The notes: generated from the sequence alone by a model not told the origin. A stretch of 64,000 nt of DNA from Acanthacorydalis orientalis (GCA_034766995.1 CM068313.1:54650981-54714980), one strand, 5' to 3'; shown: positions 43,366 through 55,095, counted from the stretch's first letter. Translations and numbers: made by a program.

Positions 43366-43690
43366 GACCGCGATTGAGAAAGGTTCTGTGCAATAATTTA
43401 CGAGTTCAAGCTATTTGGAATTGACTAATGCACTGTACCCTTCAATTGTTTTTAAATACGGAGTTATTGTTGTTATTTTTCTTAATTTTCTTTAATGTTC
43501 ACTTTTCGATCTATATTTTGATAACATCGACTTTCATTTTATTATTAATTTTGTCAACCTTTCTCAATCGACCGCGATTGAAAAATATTCGGTGGAATAT
43601 TTTACAAGTTCAGTTACTTCGAATTGACTAATGTACTGTACCCTTCAATTGTTTTTAAATACGGAGTTATTGTTGTTATTTTTCTTTTTT
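43366..43690. repeat. Direct repeat of about 120 bp
   Basis: 43366-43487 and 43566-43690 share TCGACCGCGATTGA, GAATTGACTAATG, ACTGTACCCTTCAATTGTTT and TTAAATACGGAGTTATTGTT in the same order, 200 bp apart. The second halves are virtually identical. They precede the mariner coding region at 43780. Confidence 0.9.
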
Positions 43691-43779
43691 TATACTCTTT
43701 AACAGGACGGTGTCCACAAAATATTTGCTTCTACGTTTTTTATCTGAGTTCAAGTTGGGACACAATGAGCGGTAGCAGG

Positions 43780-44730
43780 TAGAAATATCAATGGAGCTTT
43801 CAGAGAAGGGTCGGACTAGTCAGAGAACAATTCAATTATGGTTCAAAAAATTTCGTTCCGATAATATGAATCTCGACAATGAGCCTTGAGGAACTCCCAA
43901 AATCATTGTGAACGAAGAACATTTGAGAGCCTTGATGGAAGCTAATTCACATACAACAGTTCGAGCTTTCGCATGTGATTTAATTGTTAGTGTTATGACT
44001 GTTTCTCGTCACCTCGCTGCAATAGGAAAGGTGAAGAGCCTGGATAAGTGGGTGTCGCACGAACTGACAGATAGTCAGAAACTGAGATGCTTAGAGGTGT
44101 GTTCTTTATTGATGATTCCAAGTGATAAAACGCTATTTTTAAATCCAGTTATTATTTGTGATGAAAAGTGGATTCTGTATGACAACAGAAAAAGATCTGG
44201 ACAATGGTTAAATACAAATGAAGGTCCAGGACGCGCAGCCAAGTCGTCATTACACCAAAAAAAAGTTATGGTTACTGTGTGGTGGACAAATAAAGGAATA
44301 ATCCATTATTATTTTTTAAAATCAGACGAAGCAATAACGGTTGATTCATATTGTCGCCAAAAAAGACAATATGAATGAAAAATTAAAAACGAAACAGTCA
44401 TTTCTAATCAATAGATATGGGCCAATACTATTGCAAGACAATGCTCGACCACACACATCCCGAATCACAATTTCCAAATTAAATTCATTAAATTATGAAA
44501 TTTTACCGCATCCCCCTTATTCACCAGATCTTTCACCGACAGACTATCATCTTTTTCGTCACTTGGAATATTATTTAAGAAATAAAAAATTCCGAAACCA
44601 AACAGAAGTGATTCAAGGATTCGAAGACTTTATAAGCTCTAAAAATGTCGATTTTTATAAAAATGGGATAAACAATCTAATTTCTCGTTGGCAAAAGACC
44701 ATTGAAGCTGATAGAGCTTATTTTGATTAA
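43780..44730 (+). pseudogene. Mariner transposase, near complete, one stop and one frameshift
   Basis: The best preserved older mariner. In order: RTSQRTIQLWFKKFRSDNMN (helix-turn-helix tail), then a stop after NLDNEP near 43888; EEHLRALMEANSHTTVRAFA; GKVKSLDKWVSHELTDSQ; IICDEKWILYDNRKRSGQWL (first Asp); KVMVTVWWTNKGIIHYYFLK; a one-base frameshift near 44360; ILLQDNARPHTSRITISKLN (second Asp); LPHPPYSPDLSPTDYHLFRH (third Asp, DD34D spacing); and a complete tail ending TIEADRAYFD. All three catalytic Asp are intact. Clear terminal repeats were not found. It is the same subfamily as 31-1305. Confidence 0.9.
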
Positions 44731-44739
44731 ATATATTTT

Positions 44740-45430
44740 GTTTTGTTAAAAATATTGCGTTTTAATTTTCACCTACAAATTCTGCAATTTCATATGTTAC
44801 ACTCTAATAACGTTAATCCTTATTGTTAGTTTTTTTCTTTATCTTATAATTAATTTTATGACAACCGAATTTATAATATATTCTCCTAACAACAGAAATT
44901 GCAAATCTAAATAATTATTCTGTAACTTTCTACCTTACTTGCTTCTTTTAATAAACTGACATTTTTTTCTACGGATTTTAAGACACTGTGATTCTTCTTA
45001 CAGCGTGTCTTCTTATACTCGGTTGTTCTTCAGGAATGGGATGTCCCCGATACCAACCTTTATCTTCATATTGTGGTTTGTCCAGTGTATGAATGCGGGT
45101 TTAATACGTGGAATACATGGAAAAACATTTAAAAGACCCACTTATCAAGTATAGAGAGATAAATTAGTTAATGGGGTTTTAGGGCGCTTCGACAGCTAAG
45201 GTCATTAGCGCTCGAACACAGATTAACATTAAAAAACACACACCGTTTGCGCACTTGAGTTCATATAACCCCTAAATTCGAAACACTAAAGTATGAGTGC
45301 CAAACGTTTAAAACTATTGAATTAAAACAATATTTCTCTCAGTGAGAGTCGAAAAAACATACATGAAGGAACTGGACTGTGACGTTACCAAATGAATGAT
45401 GGTGACAGATCATAGAAATTTATCAAATTT
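44740..45430. other. No recognised gene
   Basis: AT-rich sequence with no recognisable domain, terminal repeat or structured element. Confidence 0.5.
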
Positions 45431-45442
45431 ATCAAACGACTT

Positions 45443-45511
<69 letters not shown>

Positions 45512-45547
45512 TGTGTGTATATATATATATATACATATATGTGTATA

Positions 45548-45614
<67 letters not shown>

Positions 45615-45620
45615 GTATAT
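45431..45620. repeat. (CA)n(TA)n microsatellite
   Basis: CA run followed by TA arrays with CATATATGTGTGTA interruptions, about 190 bp. Confidence 0.95.
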
Positions 45621-45689
45621 ATGAAAATAAAAGTAATGCTTGAAGCGTTTATTCTTTAAAAGAAAATAGAAATAAAAGGAACAGAAATC

Positions 45690-46060
45690 TAAGAAGTTAT
45701 GGAGTATGTTTATTTCGAATCACTATTAACATGGATGGATCATTCGATGATGAACTGAATAAATTAATAAAAACTGAATGGAGCTGACAGACGAAAAGTT
45801 TCAATATTTAAATCGAATATCCCACAATGTTTGGAAAGAAGAGTATATGACCAGTTTATTCTACCTATACTTAACTGCGGAAATAAAACATTGATTCGTA
45901 ATGCGAACACGATGCAACTATTTAAAACAGAGCAGAGAAATATGGAATCATGTACCGTGTAAATAACAGAAAACAAGAAAAGAATAGAGTGATCACAGAT
46001 TAGAGTTGCAGATATAATAAGAAAAATGAAAATAAACGGGACTTAGGAGAGACGATAATA
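45690..46060 (+). pseudogene. LINE reverse transcriptase C-terminal fragment
   Basis: The plus strand reads [20 protein letters not shown] and KTEW, matching the G-I-DG-EI-RI motif after the catalytic palm of non-LTR reverse transcriptases. After a frameshift, IPQCLERRVYDQFILPILNC and KTLIRNANTMQLFKTEQRNM match the thumb region (K-V-D-LP-L-YG-E-W). Stops follow. The clade (RTE- or Jockey-like) cannot be settled. No 3' tail or target duplication was found. Confidence 0.7.
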
Positions 46061-46135
46061 AATCGATAAGAGAAATTATTGATTGAGAATGAATAAATGC
46101 GAGTGAACAAACAAGATGTGTTTTTACCTTGAATT

Positions 46136-46381
46136 TTTATCTGAGTTGTCAGGTTCGATTCTCGCTTGATCCATGCAGTTTTTTTTTCTTCACCTGAATA
46201 ATTATTTAATGCATTTAATACATTTTGTTAAAAAAAAATATTCAAATAAAGATGAAAGAACACTTTTTTGTAATTTTCTTTCGAAAAATGCTATTTCTTA
46301 AATTTTTGCAATTTTATTTCAGAAAATGATTTTTTCACTAATTTTTTTATTTTTTTTGAATTGTCTGCGCGATATCGCGTC

Positions 46382-46421
<40 letters not shown>

Positions 46422-46659
46422 CGTGATATATATATATATATATATATATAAATATTTTCTTTACTAGAAATCTACCAAGCTAGATTTCTATTAAATAAAA
46501 TATTTCTTTTATAAGATGCGAAAATTTTGGAGTCTTTTTTCTCAAAAATGCTTAGATAGTACTAGCTAGTAAGTTACTATATTAATACCTTTGGGGTACA
46601 CTACCACTACACGAAGTTTGGTCTCAAACTCAATTTCCAAGGTTGTATCCTCCACTTGT
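46136..46659. mobile_element. Second copy of the fold-back element, partly rearranged
   Basis: Matches the element at 19721: CAGGTTCGATTCTCG, CTTCACCTGAATAATTATTT and AAAATGATTTTTTCAC on the left, and a right arm from AAAATGCTTAGATAGTACTA to the end GTATCCTCCACTTGT (46659). The outer left arm is missing and the loop region is replaced by a TA/GA microsatellite (46380-46452). A small hairpin, TAGAAATCTA with its complement, lies at about 46472-46498. Confidence 0.8.
46380..46452. repeat. (TA)n(GA)n(TA)n microsatellite
   Basis: TA array, then GA array, then TA array, in the middle of the fold-back copy. Confidence 0.95.
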
Positions 46660-47759
46660 CAGTGCATTTTTGATTTATTTATGAATTATTTCATAACTGG
46701 TTCCATTTTTCAGAACTGGTATAATTTGAGGTAAAAATCGAATAATTCCACATTTTTTAAAATAAATTTGATGTAATGTTTCACATAGTCATACATAAAA
46801 AAATTCCATACAAATAAGAATCATCTATGCTGCTGTCTTGAAGTATGTACAAAATTATGCTATGAAATTTTCTTGATTAAAATATTATGATTTAAAATAT
46901 ATTTTACTTGTAAGATTATAGCAAAATATTGATCTGTGTTAATTACATTTTGTTTCATAACAATTGATGATTAAAATCGGATTCAATCAAAATCATCAGC
47001 TATTCAATACAATAAATTCCACCAAAATCAACAAGAACAATATATTTTGTATAGGTAAATACTTTCAGTGTACAAACAATTAATTAAAAAAATATATGAA
47101 AATAACTTAACAAAGTTTATAAATATTTCAAGTCGTACCAAAATAATTAAAAACATAGTAAATATATGTAAAAGTAGTATTACAAATACTTTTCCAATTA
47201 TTTTGTTTGCACATGAGATCAGAAAGTAAACATTTCTGTTTACAATTTCCACGAAAATATTTATCACGGTTTAATGAAAAAATCAATACAACGAATTTAA
47301 AGTATTGACGAAATACTTGCAATAAAATGCGAGAATTTCGAAAAATATACATTTTTGGTACGAATTCCAGGTATGAATAATTATGCGTGTAATTAAATTA
47401 ACTTTCTGAACACTTTCGCCACGTACGGTCGACATATTGAACCGAACGAAAATTATTTCATTAAAATGAAAATACAAATTGAAATATATAGGGGATGGAC
47501 ATTTTCGAATAATGACAACTTGTGATTAAAAATTGTAAAATTAGAAGAATAAAAAGGAAATGTATGTACATTGTGACGTTTTTCATGTGAAGATTTGTGT
47601 AAGTGTTCTCTCTTAGGAAAATTTTGGGAAATGCTGGATTAAAAATGTTTGTCGTAGAATAATAACAAATTTGCTATTATTAATGATGATTATTTTATGT
47701 TTTATTTTTAAATTAATTGAACATTAACTGAAAACATATGTTAACCGATAGATGTCAAA
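46660..47759. other. No recognised gene
   Basis: Very AT-rich. Minus-strand open frames at 47028-47477 are rich in Phe, Ile, Asn and Lys and look random. Confidence 0.5.
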
Positions 47760-47761
47760 TA

Positions 47762-49410
47762 TTAGGTTGATAGGAAAATAATTTCAGTTTTTGTTTTCTG
47801 AATTTATTGAAGTATTTAGTGAAAGTATTGACATGAATACAATGAAATGACACTTTAGTATTTGAGTTCAGTTCAATACTAAAATAAAGTTGAACTAAAA
47901 TACTAAAAATAATAACATGATCTTTTTTATTTTTTGTGAATTTTTTAAAATATAAAGTTGGTAGGAAAATAATTGCAGTTTTTGTTTTATGAACTTATTG
48001 AAGTATTTAGTGAAAGTATTAAAATGAACACAATGATATGACAATTTAGTAATTTAGTTCAGTTCAATACTAAAATAAAATTTAACTAAAATACTGAAAA
48101 AATAATATACTTTTTATTTTTGTGATTTTTTTAAATATAAAGTTGGTAGGAAAATAATGGCAGTTTTGTTTTATTTATTTATTGAAGTATTTAGTGAAAG
48201 TATCAAGATGAACACAATGAAGTGACACTTTAATACTTAAGTTCAATTCAATACTAAAATACAATTGAACTGAAATACTAGAAAAAAATTAGATGATATT
48301 TTTGATTTTTTTTTAATATAAAGGTGGTAGGAAAATGTTTTCAGTTTTTGTTTTCTGAATTTATTTAAGTATTTAGTGAAAGTATTAATATGAACACAAT
48401 GAAATGACTCTTAAGTATTTGAGTTCAATTCAATACTAAAATACAATTGAACTAAAATACTAAAAAAAATAACATGATATTTTTCATTTTTGTGATTTTT
48501 TTAATATAAAGTTGGTATGAAAATAATTTCAGTTTTTGTTTTCTGAATTTATTGAAGTATTTAGTGAATGTATCAACATGAACACAATGAAGTGACACTA
48601 ATACTTAAGTTCAATTTAATACTAAAATACAATTGAACTAAAATACTAAAAAAATAACATGATATTTTTCATTTTTGAGATTTTTTTTAATATAAATTTG
48701 GTGACAAAATAATTTCAGTTTTTGTTTTCTAAATTTATTGAAGCATTTAATGAAATTATTAGCATGATCACAATGAAATAACACTTTAATACTTGAGTTC
48801 AATTCAATACTAAAATACAATTGAATTAAAATACTGAAAAAAATAATATATTTTTTTGTTTTTTGTGATTTTTTTAATATATGATTGGTAGGAAAATAAT
48901 TTCAGTGTTTGTTTTATGAATTTATTGAAGTATTTAGTGAAAGTATATCAACATGAACACTTTAAAGTGACACTTTTATACTTAAGTTCAATTCAATACT
49001 AAAATACAATTGAACTGAAATACTAAAAAAAAATTACATGATATTTTTCATTTTTTGTGATTTTTCTTAATATAAAGTTGGTGATAAAATAATTTCAGTT
49101 TTTGTTTTCTGAATTTATTGAAGTATTTAGTGAAATTATTAACAGGAACACAATGATATGACAATTTAGTACTTGAGTTCATATCAATACTAAAATACAA
49201 TTGAACTAAAATATTAAAAAAATAACGTGATACTTTTATTTTTTGTAATTTTTTTAATATAAAGTTGGTAGAAAAATAATTTCAGTTTTTGTTTCCTGAA
49301 TTTATTGAAGTATTTATTGAAAGTATCAACATGAACACAATGAAATGGCACTTTAGTATTTGAGTTCAATTCAATACTAAAATACAATTGAAGGAAAATA
49401 TTAAAATTTT
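47762..49410. repeat. Mariner-end satellite, unit about 187 bp, 9 copies
   Basis: Unit boundaries, taken at the GTTGGTAGGAAAATAAT motif, fall at about 47766, 47957, 48142, 48323, 48511, 48697, 48883, 49077 and 49264, giving periods of 181-194 bp. Each unit starts with a sequence like a mariner terminal repeat (AGGTTGATAGGAAAATAATT, then TCAGTTTTTG). It continues with CTGAATTTATTGAAGTATTT, ACAATGAAATGACACTTTAG and TTCAATACTAAAATACAATT. The first unit begins at TA (47760-47761) plus TTAGG, like a true element end. No coding. Confidence 0.9.
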
Positions 49411-49591
49411 TCCCAGATTTGACCAAGAGTCAAGATTAACGTTTCGTTGCCAACTGACATATCTATTTCAATCTTACGGCACGTACTGGTTATCGAGTCT
49501 CTGACGACTCCCGGGACGGTAACCACATAGAAGGCTTCTATCTATTACCTTATGACAAGCAAGAGCATAAATCGGTCCTAAAAAAATTGTA

Positions 49592-49671
49592 ATGGGTCAA
49601 TAGAAAAATAATTGCGCTAAAATATATGAACTTAAAGATTATGCACCGCAATTATTTTTCTATCTATCTAA
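49592..49671. mobile_element. 80-bp mariner MITE
   Basis: Exactly 80 bp between TA dinucleotides (49590-49591 and 49672-49673). The right-end complement is TTAGATAGATAGAAAAATAA then TTGCGG; the left end is ATGGGTCAATAGAAAAATAA then TTGCG. Size and structure parallel human MADE1, an 80-bp derivative of an Hsmar1-like mariner. Confidence 0.85.
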
Positions 49672-49814
49672 TAGTTGCTATGATACCAATGTCATAATTT
49701 GTCGTGAACATTCCGTGTAACTTCGGGTGTCATCGTTAATAACAGTTTAATAAAAGCTCTCTACACATTTTTTTATTTTTTTTTTGTCCATTTTTTGAAA
49801 TTTTATTCGACATT

Positions 49815-50005
49815 TATATATATATATATATATATACAAAATCTAGTAGAACATATTTTTTGCACAATTTCTTAAACTACAATTATTAAATTAACTAAAC
49901 ATATCTAATTCAAAAAAAATAATGGCATTAGACCTCTAAATTATAAGAAATACAATCGTTACAATAAAAATTTTTGGAGTGAACCCTTTTTAATAATTGT
50001 GACTG

Positions 50006-50058
<53 letters not shown>

Positions 50059-50067
50059 GTATATACT
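49815..50067. repeat. Two (TA)n microsatellites
   Basis: TA arrays at 49815-49836 and 50010-50067, with AT-rich unique sequence between them. Confidence 0.9.
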
Positions 50068-51189
50068 CTTTTATGAAAGCATAAAGAGCGCATGTAAAAC
50101 AATGTTTAGCAGAGAACAAAACATTGTATATTAAAACCATTAACAAATTTCCAAGCGTACAAAAAACAACGTATATATGCGCCATCAAATGCCAGCGTAA
50201 CGCAACTCGGCATGTTTTACAGCCCCTATATATGGGGCATGAGAATGTTAAATTCATGTCACAGTGCCGAGTTATCTATGACCAGCACGTACGGTTATTT
50301 AAGAAGTCATTTTTTATGCGCCGTCCACGTCGACATCGCAGGTATATTACCTGTGTTCGTATCCTGCTAAAGGTATTTTAACCACTGCCTTTATTACCGC
50401 ACTCGACTCACACACACATACACACACACGTATACGAAACGTTTTCACACACACACAAACATAAATCGTGCACACTTATACAGTCAGACGCAGGTGTAAC
50501 AGTGTTCACCAGACATATTTCATTGTGAGGGTTGTTCTGATTTTATGGCTTTCTCTTTTGGATATCGATGCCAAGTTTTTGATACGTGCACGCTTTTTTT
50601 ATGATATTTGTCTCTTGATTTTATTCTTTATCGTTTCACTAACATTCCATGATTTATAAGTTTATGATAATGTGATGTTATTGATTGTTTCGTACATTTG
50701 AATAAATTGCAGTAGCGAATCGAATGGTACGAACACGACTCAGAACAATAAACATATTTTACGATGCCACAGAAATCGGATATTTCTTTTAAAAACTGCG
50801 GATGACATAAATTAATACGCATAAAGTATATATTTTCGGCGATGAGATTGTGATAATTTAAGTTCAATTTCAAAACGATAATAATTTCAACTTGTCGGTC
50901 TGAAATTATCGTTGAAACAAGCATCTTTCATACAACCAAAGTCATTAGAAAAAATGACTGCGCTGTATCAGGGACACACCGGCACGTATAATGTGTCATG
51001 TTTCTGGAATGAAACTACAGTTGCGTTGTTTTGGATGTTTTATTTTTGTTTCGGTAAACACAAATGGAGTGAAGAGCATACAAGAGCATACATAATTAGT
51101 GAAGAGCATACAAGTGGTATCTGTATTTTTGACTAACATTAAATGTAGATAAGTGCCACAGAGAGTTGTAAGAGTGGTCTGTAGGCAAT
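50068..51189. other. No recognised gene; probable low-copy DNA
   Basis: 50068-50700 is moderately GC-rich, with CACACA runs at 50410-50460 and small open frames matching nothing known. A duplicated GTGAAGAGCATACAAG lies at about 51070-51115. No transposon similarity was seen. Confidence 0.45.
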
Positions 51190-51790
51190 CGAAACCACAT
51201 CACTGTTTCATGAAGTCCAGGATTTTTTTATTTTTTTGTTTTCTTATATCTAGATTTAAATCGCCAGTGATGATGAAAGACATTTTTTAATCTACTTTTG
51301 CCGTTATTTGTGAAAAGATATCGGTAATCGAAGACGAGTAGGCACAAAAACTGGTGTTCACAAAAAAATTAATGTCTAGTAATGAAACTCCCGGATGAAT
51401 ATAGACGGTTGCGAGATGTCCTTTCTAGGCCCCGTCCACTATTACTACAACTGCGCAGATTTTGTTAATACCTTTTTCAGTTTGTATGAGTTGTTGGCTG
51501 TTGAAATTTTTGACTATTCTATGAAATTAAGACATTGTTGGAGATAAATGATCTCCCAACGGTGTGAGTCGAGCGGATTTCAAGACTAGACACACTCATA
51601 TATTACCATTCCGCCTACTCTTTTGGACGATGTCTTGTTATTAATACATTTGTATTTCGAAATTCTGCCAGGAGGGGGAGTCTTTATCTATCGACTATGT
51701 TTCATTTAGGGCCAAATAGTTAGCTAACATCAGAGTTTCGTCTCCCTTTATGCCTTCAATATGGGGTCTCAAACTCTGGACAGCGAAGTA
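51190..51790 (-). pseudogene. Endonuclease domain of a LINE or Helentron, decayed
   Basis: Minus-strand readings across frames: SLRPHIEGIKGDETLMLANY, LALNET (start of an AP-endonuclease-like domain), KRVGGMVIYE (the GGG-IY strand), and MSFIITGDLNLDIRKQKNKK (the GDLN catalytic motif). These occur in the right order but with stops between. The domain type occurs both in non-LTR retrotransposons and at the C-terminus of Helentron proteins, so the element class is uncertain. Confidence 0.6.
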
Positions 51791-52013
51791 GACTACTGTG
51801 ATCTCAGAAGATCTGTTACAAAACATCGCCATGAATCCTAATCTGTGATTAATGAGTCTCATATACTCGTGTCTAGTCTCTTTTATATAGAAGGTATATC
51901 TGTAACTACTCCATGATAGAATTTGAACTTACTTTTCGAGTTGGTAAGTTAGAGATAGACTATGGATGTAACTCAAGACACAGTCCCACACACACGAGTT
52001 CTTGCTGCTGCTC

Positions 52014-52280
52014 TCAGAGAACGTTCTCGTATTTCTCCAGCTCTGGCTCCATTTCACGCAAGCATTCGCTCCACTTTCCCTCGGTCTCTGCCATTATCAT
52101 TTCGTAATCTTGTAAATTGTGCTCATGTACTGTTGTATTGTCACTAGAACTCGATAGTGGATGGTCTTTATTCATATAAGGTGGTAACGGTGCACTCGAA
52201 GCACTGGCACCTACATTGACTCCACGAGAGGCGTCTCTCCCCGCCTCCATTCTCTGAGTCGCACGGAATTGAACAATCAT
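52014..52280 (-). CDS. Open frame of unknown function upstream of the endonuclease remnant
   Basis: 88 codons on the minus strand beginning MIVQFRATQRMEAGRDASRG, with a Ser-rich middle and an acidic C-terminal part (MAETEGKWSECLREMEPELE) predicted helical by composition. It lies 5' to the endonuclease-like remnant on the same strand, the place of an ORF1 or gag in a retroelement. I do not recognise the family, and no zinc knuckle is visible. Confidence 0.35.
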   Translation of the reverse strand: MIVQFRATQRMEAGRDASRGVNVGASASSAPLPPYMNKDHPLSSSSDNTTVHEHNLQDYEMIMAETEGKWSECLREMEPELEKYENVL

Positions 52281-52489
52281 ACCTTGTTTTCTTCCTTATT
52301 CTACGCTCTTTTTTTCGATGAATTGTTAGAAAAGTTAATATATTTTCTCTTCATTCGATACAAAATTCAGAAATTATTCCCAGTTCACAAATTTTTTTTT
52401 CGCTATAGTTCACTCAAAGTTTATCGTACTTGTCTATTATCACTTTAATATTCCAGAACTCACAATTATAAATTAAACGAGTGGTCGTA

Positions 52490-52640
52490 CAGGTCTGTAC
52501 CTGTTCTCGATCTCGAGTTATCACTGAGAGAGGCCATGCTGTATGACTGATTTTATACTCAACTTCGGTGCTTGCATCCCCTTAGCAACGGGACGTGGTG
52601 TCATTGGGCGTGATCATAAAAGTTACATTGGTTCATAGCT
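52490..52640 (-). promoter_or_regulatory. Possible retroelement promoter
   Basis: The minus strand reads GAGTATAAAATCAGTCATAC, a TATA box 5 bp before a TCAGT initiator-like motif, upstream of the open frame at 52280-52014. The arrangement suits an LTR or LINE 5' region. No flanking repeat confirms it. Confidence 0.3.
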
Positions 52641-52717
52641 TAACTAGTAATAATATTAGCATTCAGCTGTGACTGATAGTGTTGTTACAATGAGCTTTCG
52701 CGTGTATTTCTATACAA

Positions 52718-54055
52718 ATTTTTGAAGTGAAACTTCTTTGGGCGCGTTAGCGAGGTATAAAATAGTACGGCGTGTCACGAAAAACGTTGCTATGAACATA
52801 GCCGCGAACAAGAGATATGGAGCGAGTATGACTGCATGAGTGCTAGAGAGAGACCACGCGCAGTGATACTGCGCTGAGGCATACGGACGGAGAGAGTGCA
52901 AAACACACTGTCAGCAGTTAAAGTTCGTAGCATTATCATGTGTCACAAGTATGCAAGGACTCATTGTAAGTAGACAGTAAGGAGACATTGTAAGTTGTGA
53001 TAATGTAGCCAGGTTTTATCATGGTCAACGAGCGGTAAATTTAATGAGCTCTCTACAGGAGGAATTTCGTAGATTATCTATTGATCGACTGATGACAATA
53101 GAGAATGTGTTACTAGATTTCATCCGCAGCAAGACAGGATTGCCAATTTCTTCTCTTAATTGTCAAAGTCTTCGGGCTCACTCACCCGATCTCACTGACT
53201 GAATAGTTATTCAGCAGTCAAACCTGGTGTTTCTTTCTAAGAATTGGCTAACCAATGAGAATCGAATCGATATATCTAACTTCAATTGTTTTGTTCAATA
53301 TAAACGTCCAACCGTTCAATCTGGAGGAATGGCATTTATCACAATCTAGTGACACAGTTAATATCAATACTCCTCACATGGATTACTATTTTCAACAAAC
53401 ATAATCGATAGGAGTAATAACAACAGCTGTTGGAGATGTATTTGCTGCTCTTTTTGTTGCGAAAAATGGAATGTTTATCTTGATGGCCACGATCTACGTT
53501 TCAGCAAATCAAAAAATAGAAGACATCATCAAATTTGTACATAGTACTTTATTAATCTATACCGTCGAGGGAGCAAATCTAGTCGAACTCAATTATGACA
53601 AAACGTCGATGGTTTTGAGCGGAGACTTTTTTTTCTGATACTTCTCTACCATTAATTGAATTTCTCCATGCAAAACTGAATTCAAATATTGTAAATAACT
53701 CTAATGAAGCAACTACGAGATCAGGAACTACAATCGATGCAGCATTCTCGAGATTTCTCGATAAGTTCGAGTCAAAACTTTTTATATCATATTCTAGTTA
53801 TCATAAACCGATTGTCTCATTTTTAGAATACGAACAAATTGAATCAGAATAAAATTATGTTCTTCACTATAACATGCCTTCTCTATATTATTCAACATGT
53901 AGTTTATAGCAATGCACCATTCTCTATTTAATTATAGAATGTCTTATTTATATTACTGAACCTATAATTTACAACAATCCTTCCTTCCCTACATCTACAT
54001 AAAAATACTGAAGTTTCACTTCTTTCGTGTGTACATGAGCACGCACACCCGTTTT
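52718..54055 (+). mobile_element. Helentron-type element, sister copy
   Basis: The 5' end TTTTTGAAGTGAAACTTCTT (52718) and the 3' end GAAGTTTCACTTC (54013) followed by a hairpin (GTGTGTACATGAGCACGCACAC) match the copy at 14944-16283. Flanks are T-rich on both sides, as for T|T insertion. Coding remnants inside are a Pif1 tail (EEFRRLSIDRLMTIENVLLD near 53068) and an endonuclease-like domain. The replication initiator is missing. Confidence 0.8.
53150..53855 (+). pseudogene. Endonuclease-like domain of Helentron
   Basis: The plus strand reads, across frames, SLNCQSLRAHSPDLTD, then a FLS-NWLTNENRIDISNFNC-type stretch and FVQYKRP, MFILMATIYVSANQKIEDII, a damaged MVLSGDFFF where GDFN is expected, LPLIEFLHAKLNSNIVNNSN, and a clean C-terminus TTRSGTTIDAAFSRFLDKFE, YHKPIVSFLEYEQIESE before a stop at about 53850. 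The C-terminal part is better preserved than in the 15-kb copy. Confidence 0.7.
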
Positions 54056-55095
54056 TATTTCATTTAGACTCTGTCTAACCGACTGTACCAACGGAAACTA
54101 ATATTTATTGTTCTCATCAAAAACAGCATTATCATACAAAACATCATCTTTCAAAATGATATAAATAATGTAGTCTAAATCGCACAAGGCAGTCAAGTAA
54201 TTGAAGCCGTAGTGGTACATTCACTACCCATCAATAAACTGTAATACTAAACGAATATTTGTGTTCATAATTTCAAATCTGCAGTCTATGTGATCCTCAC
54301 ATAACAGTGGTGGCGATAAGATCATCTTCAGAGAACTAAGGCAGAGAAGAATATTTTCTATACCTTAACGCTCTGAAGATGATAGCTTGATTAGATTTAT
54401 CACTTATGCAAATAAATGAATATTATCTCAGTGATGTTTTCTTTTTTTATTATTAATTTCAGTTTCTAGTGTGTGAAAATTTAGTGTATGAAAATGGTCT
54501 GCAGATCACAAACATTAAACTCGTCCTACAGAAACACATTTGATTTGAAAAAAAGTAATTATTTAAGAACTTCAATACCAGCAGCATGCAATTAATTTGT
54601 ATTCGAGAAACGTATAAATACAAACAAGTTTTATCTAAGATTGAGAATGTTTTCTAATAAAAACCTTCGCTGTCGACTGACTATACAAGCTGTTCAATGC
54701 TCGGTCGCTGAGCGAGACAGAGCTACGTTTAACTATATCTTTCTAGTCGACGATTTATCTGCAAATGCAATGCTTCAGCGTCCTCTGGTTCATTCGAGTG
54801 TTACTTGTAACCTATTACTGCGAATGGATTTGCTGGGGTTCGCGCCAGACTAAATGAAAACGATAGCTGCTCGGCGCGTCGACCAATTGCTTTCTCGCAT
54901 TGCAGTTTTTTTTTTACTGTCGCATTATGTCACCAGGACTATACATGCAAGCAATTCGGTTCAGGTGCTAGATGTTTTCCGCTTAGTCGAGTGGCTCATG
55001 TTCATGAAACTATGAAATTAAGATTATGCTCGTCGAAAATGAGAAAATTATCTTCTCTTTACATATTTGTTCTTTTTTTAACTATTTATCATCAT

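Noticed and set aside
47028..47477. Minus-strand open frames of 64-79 codons
   Set aside because: Composition (Phe, Ile, Asn, Lys) is that of random AT-rich DNA and no motif is present.
48638..49426. Open frames inside the 187-bp array
   Set aside because: The frames repeat because the satellite repeats; they change between units and have no domain.
54300..54330. ACAGTGGTGGCGATAAG as an LTR end plus primer-binding site
   Set aside because: No matching second LTR, no polypurine tract and no gag or pol frame nearby.
54641..54853. 70-codon frame ending LLLRMDLLGFAPD as a Tc1 transposase piece
   Set aside because: Only a few residues fit and no catalytic or HTH motif or terminal repeat accompanies it.
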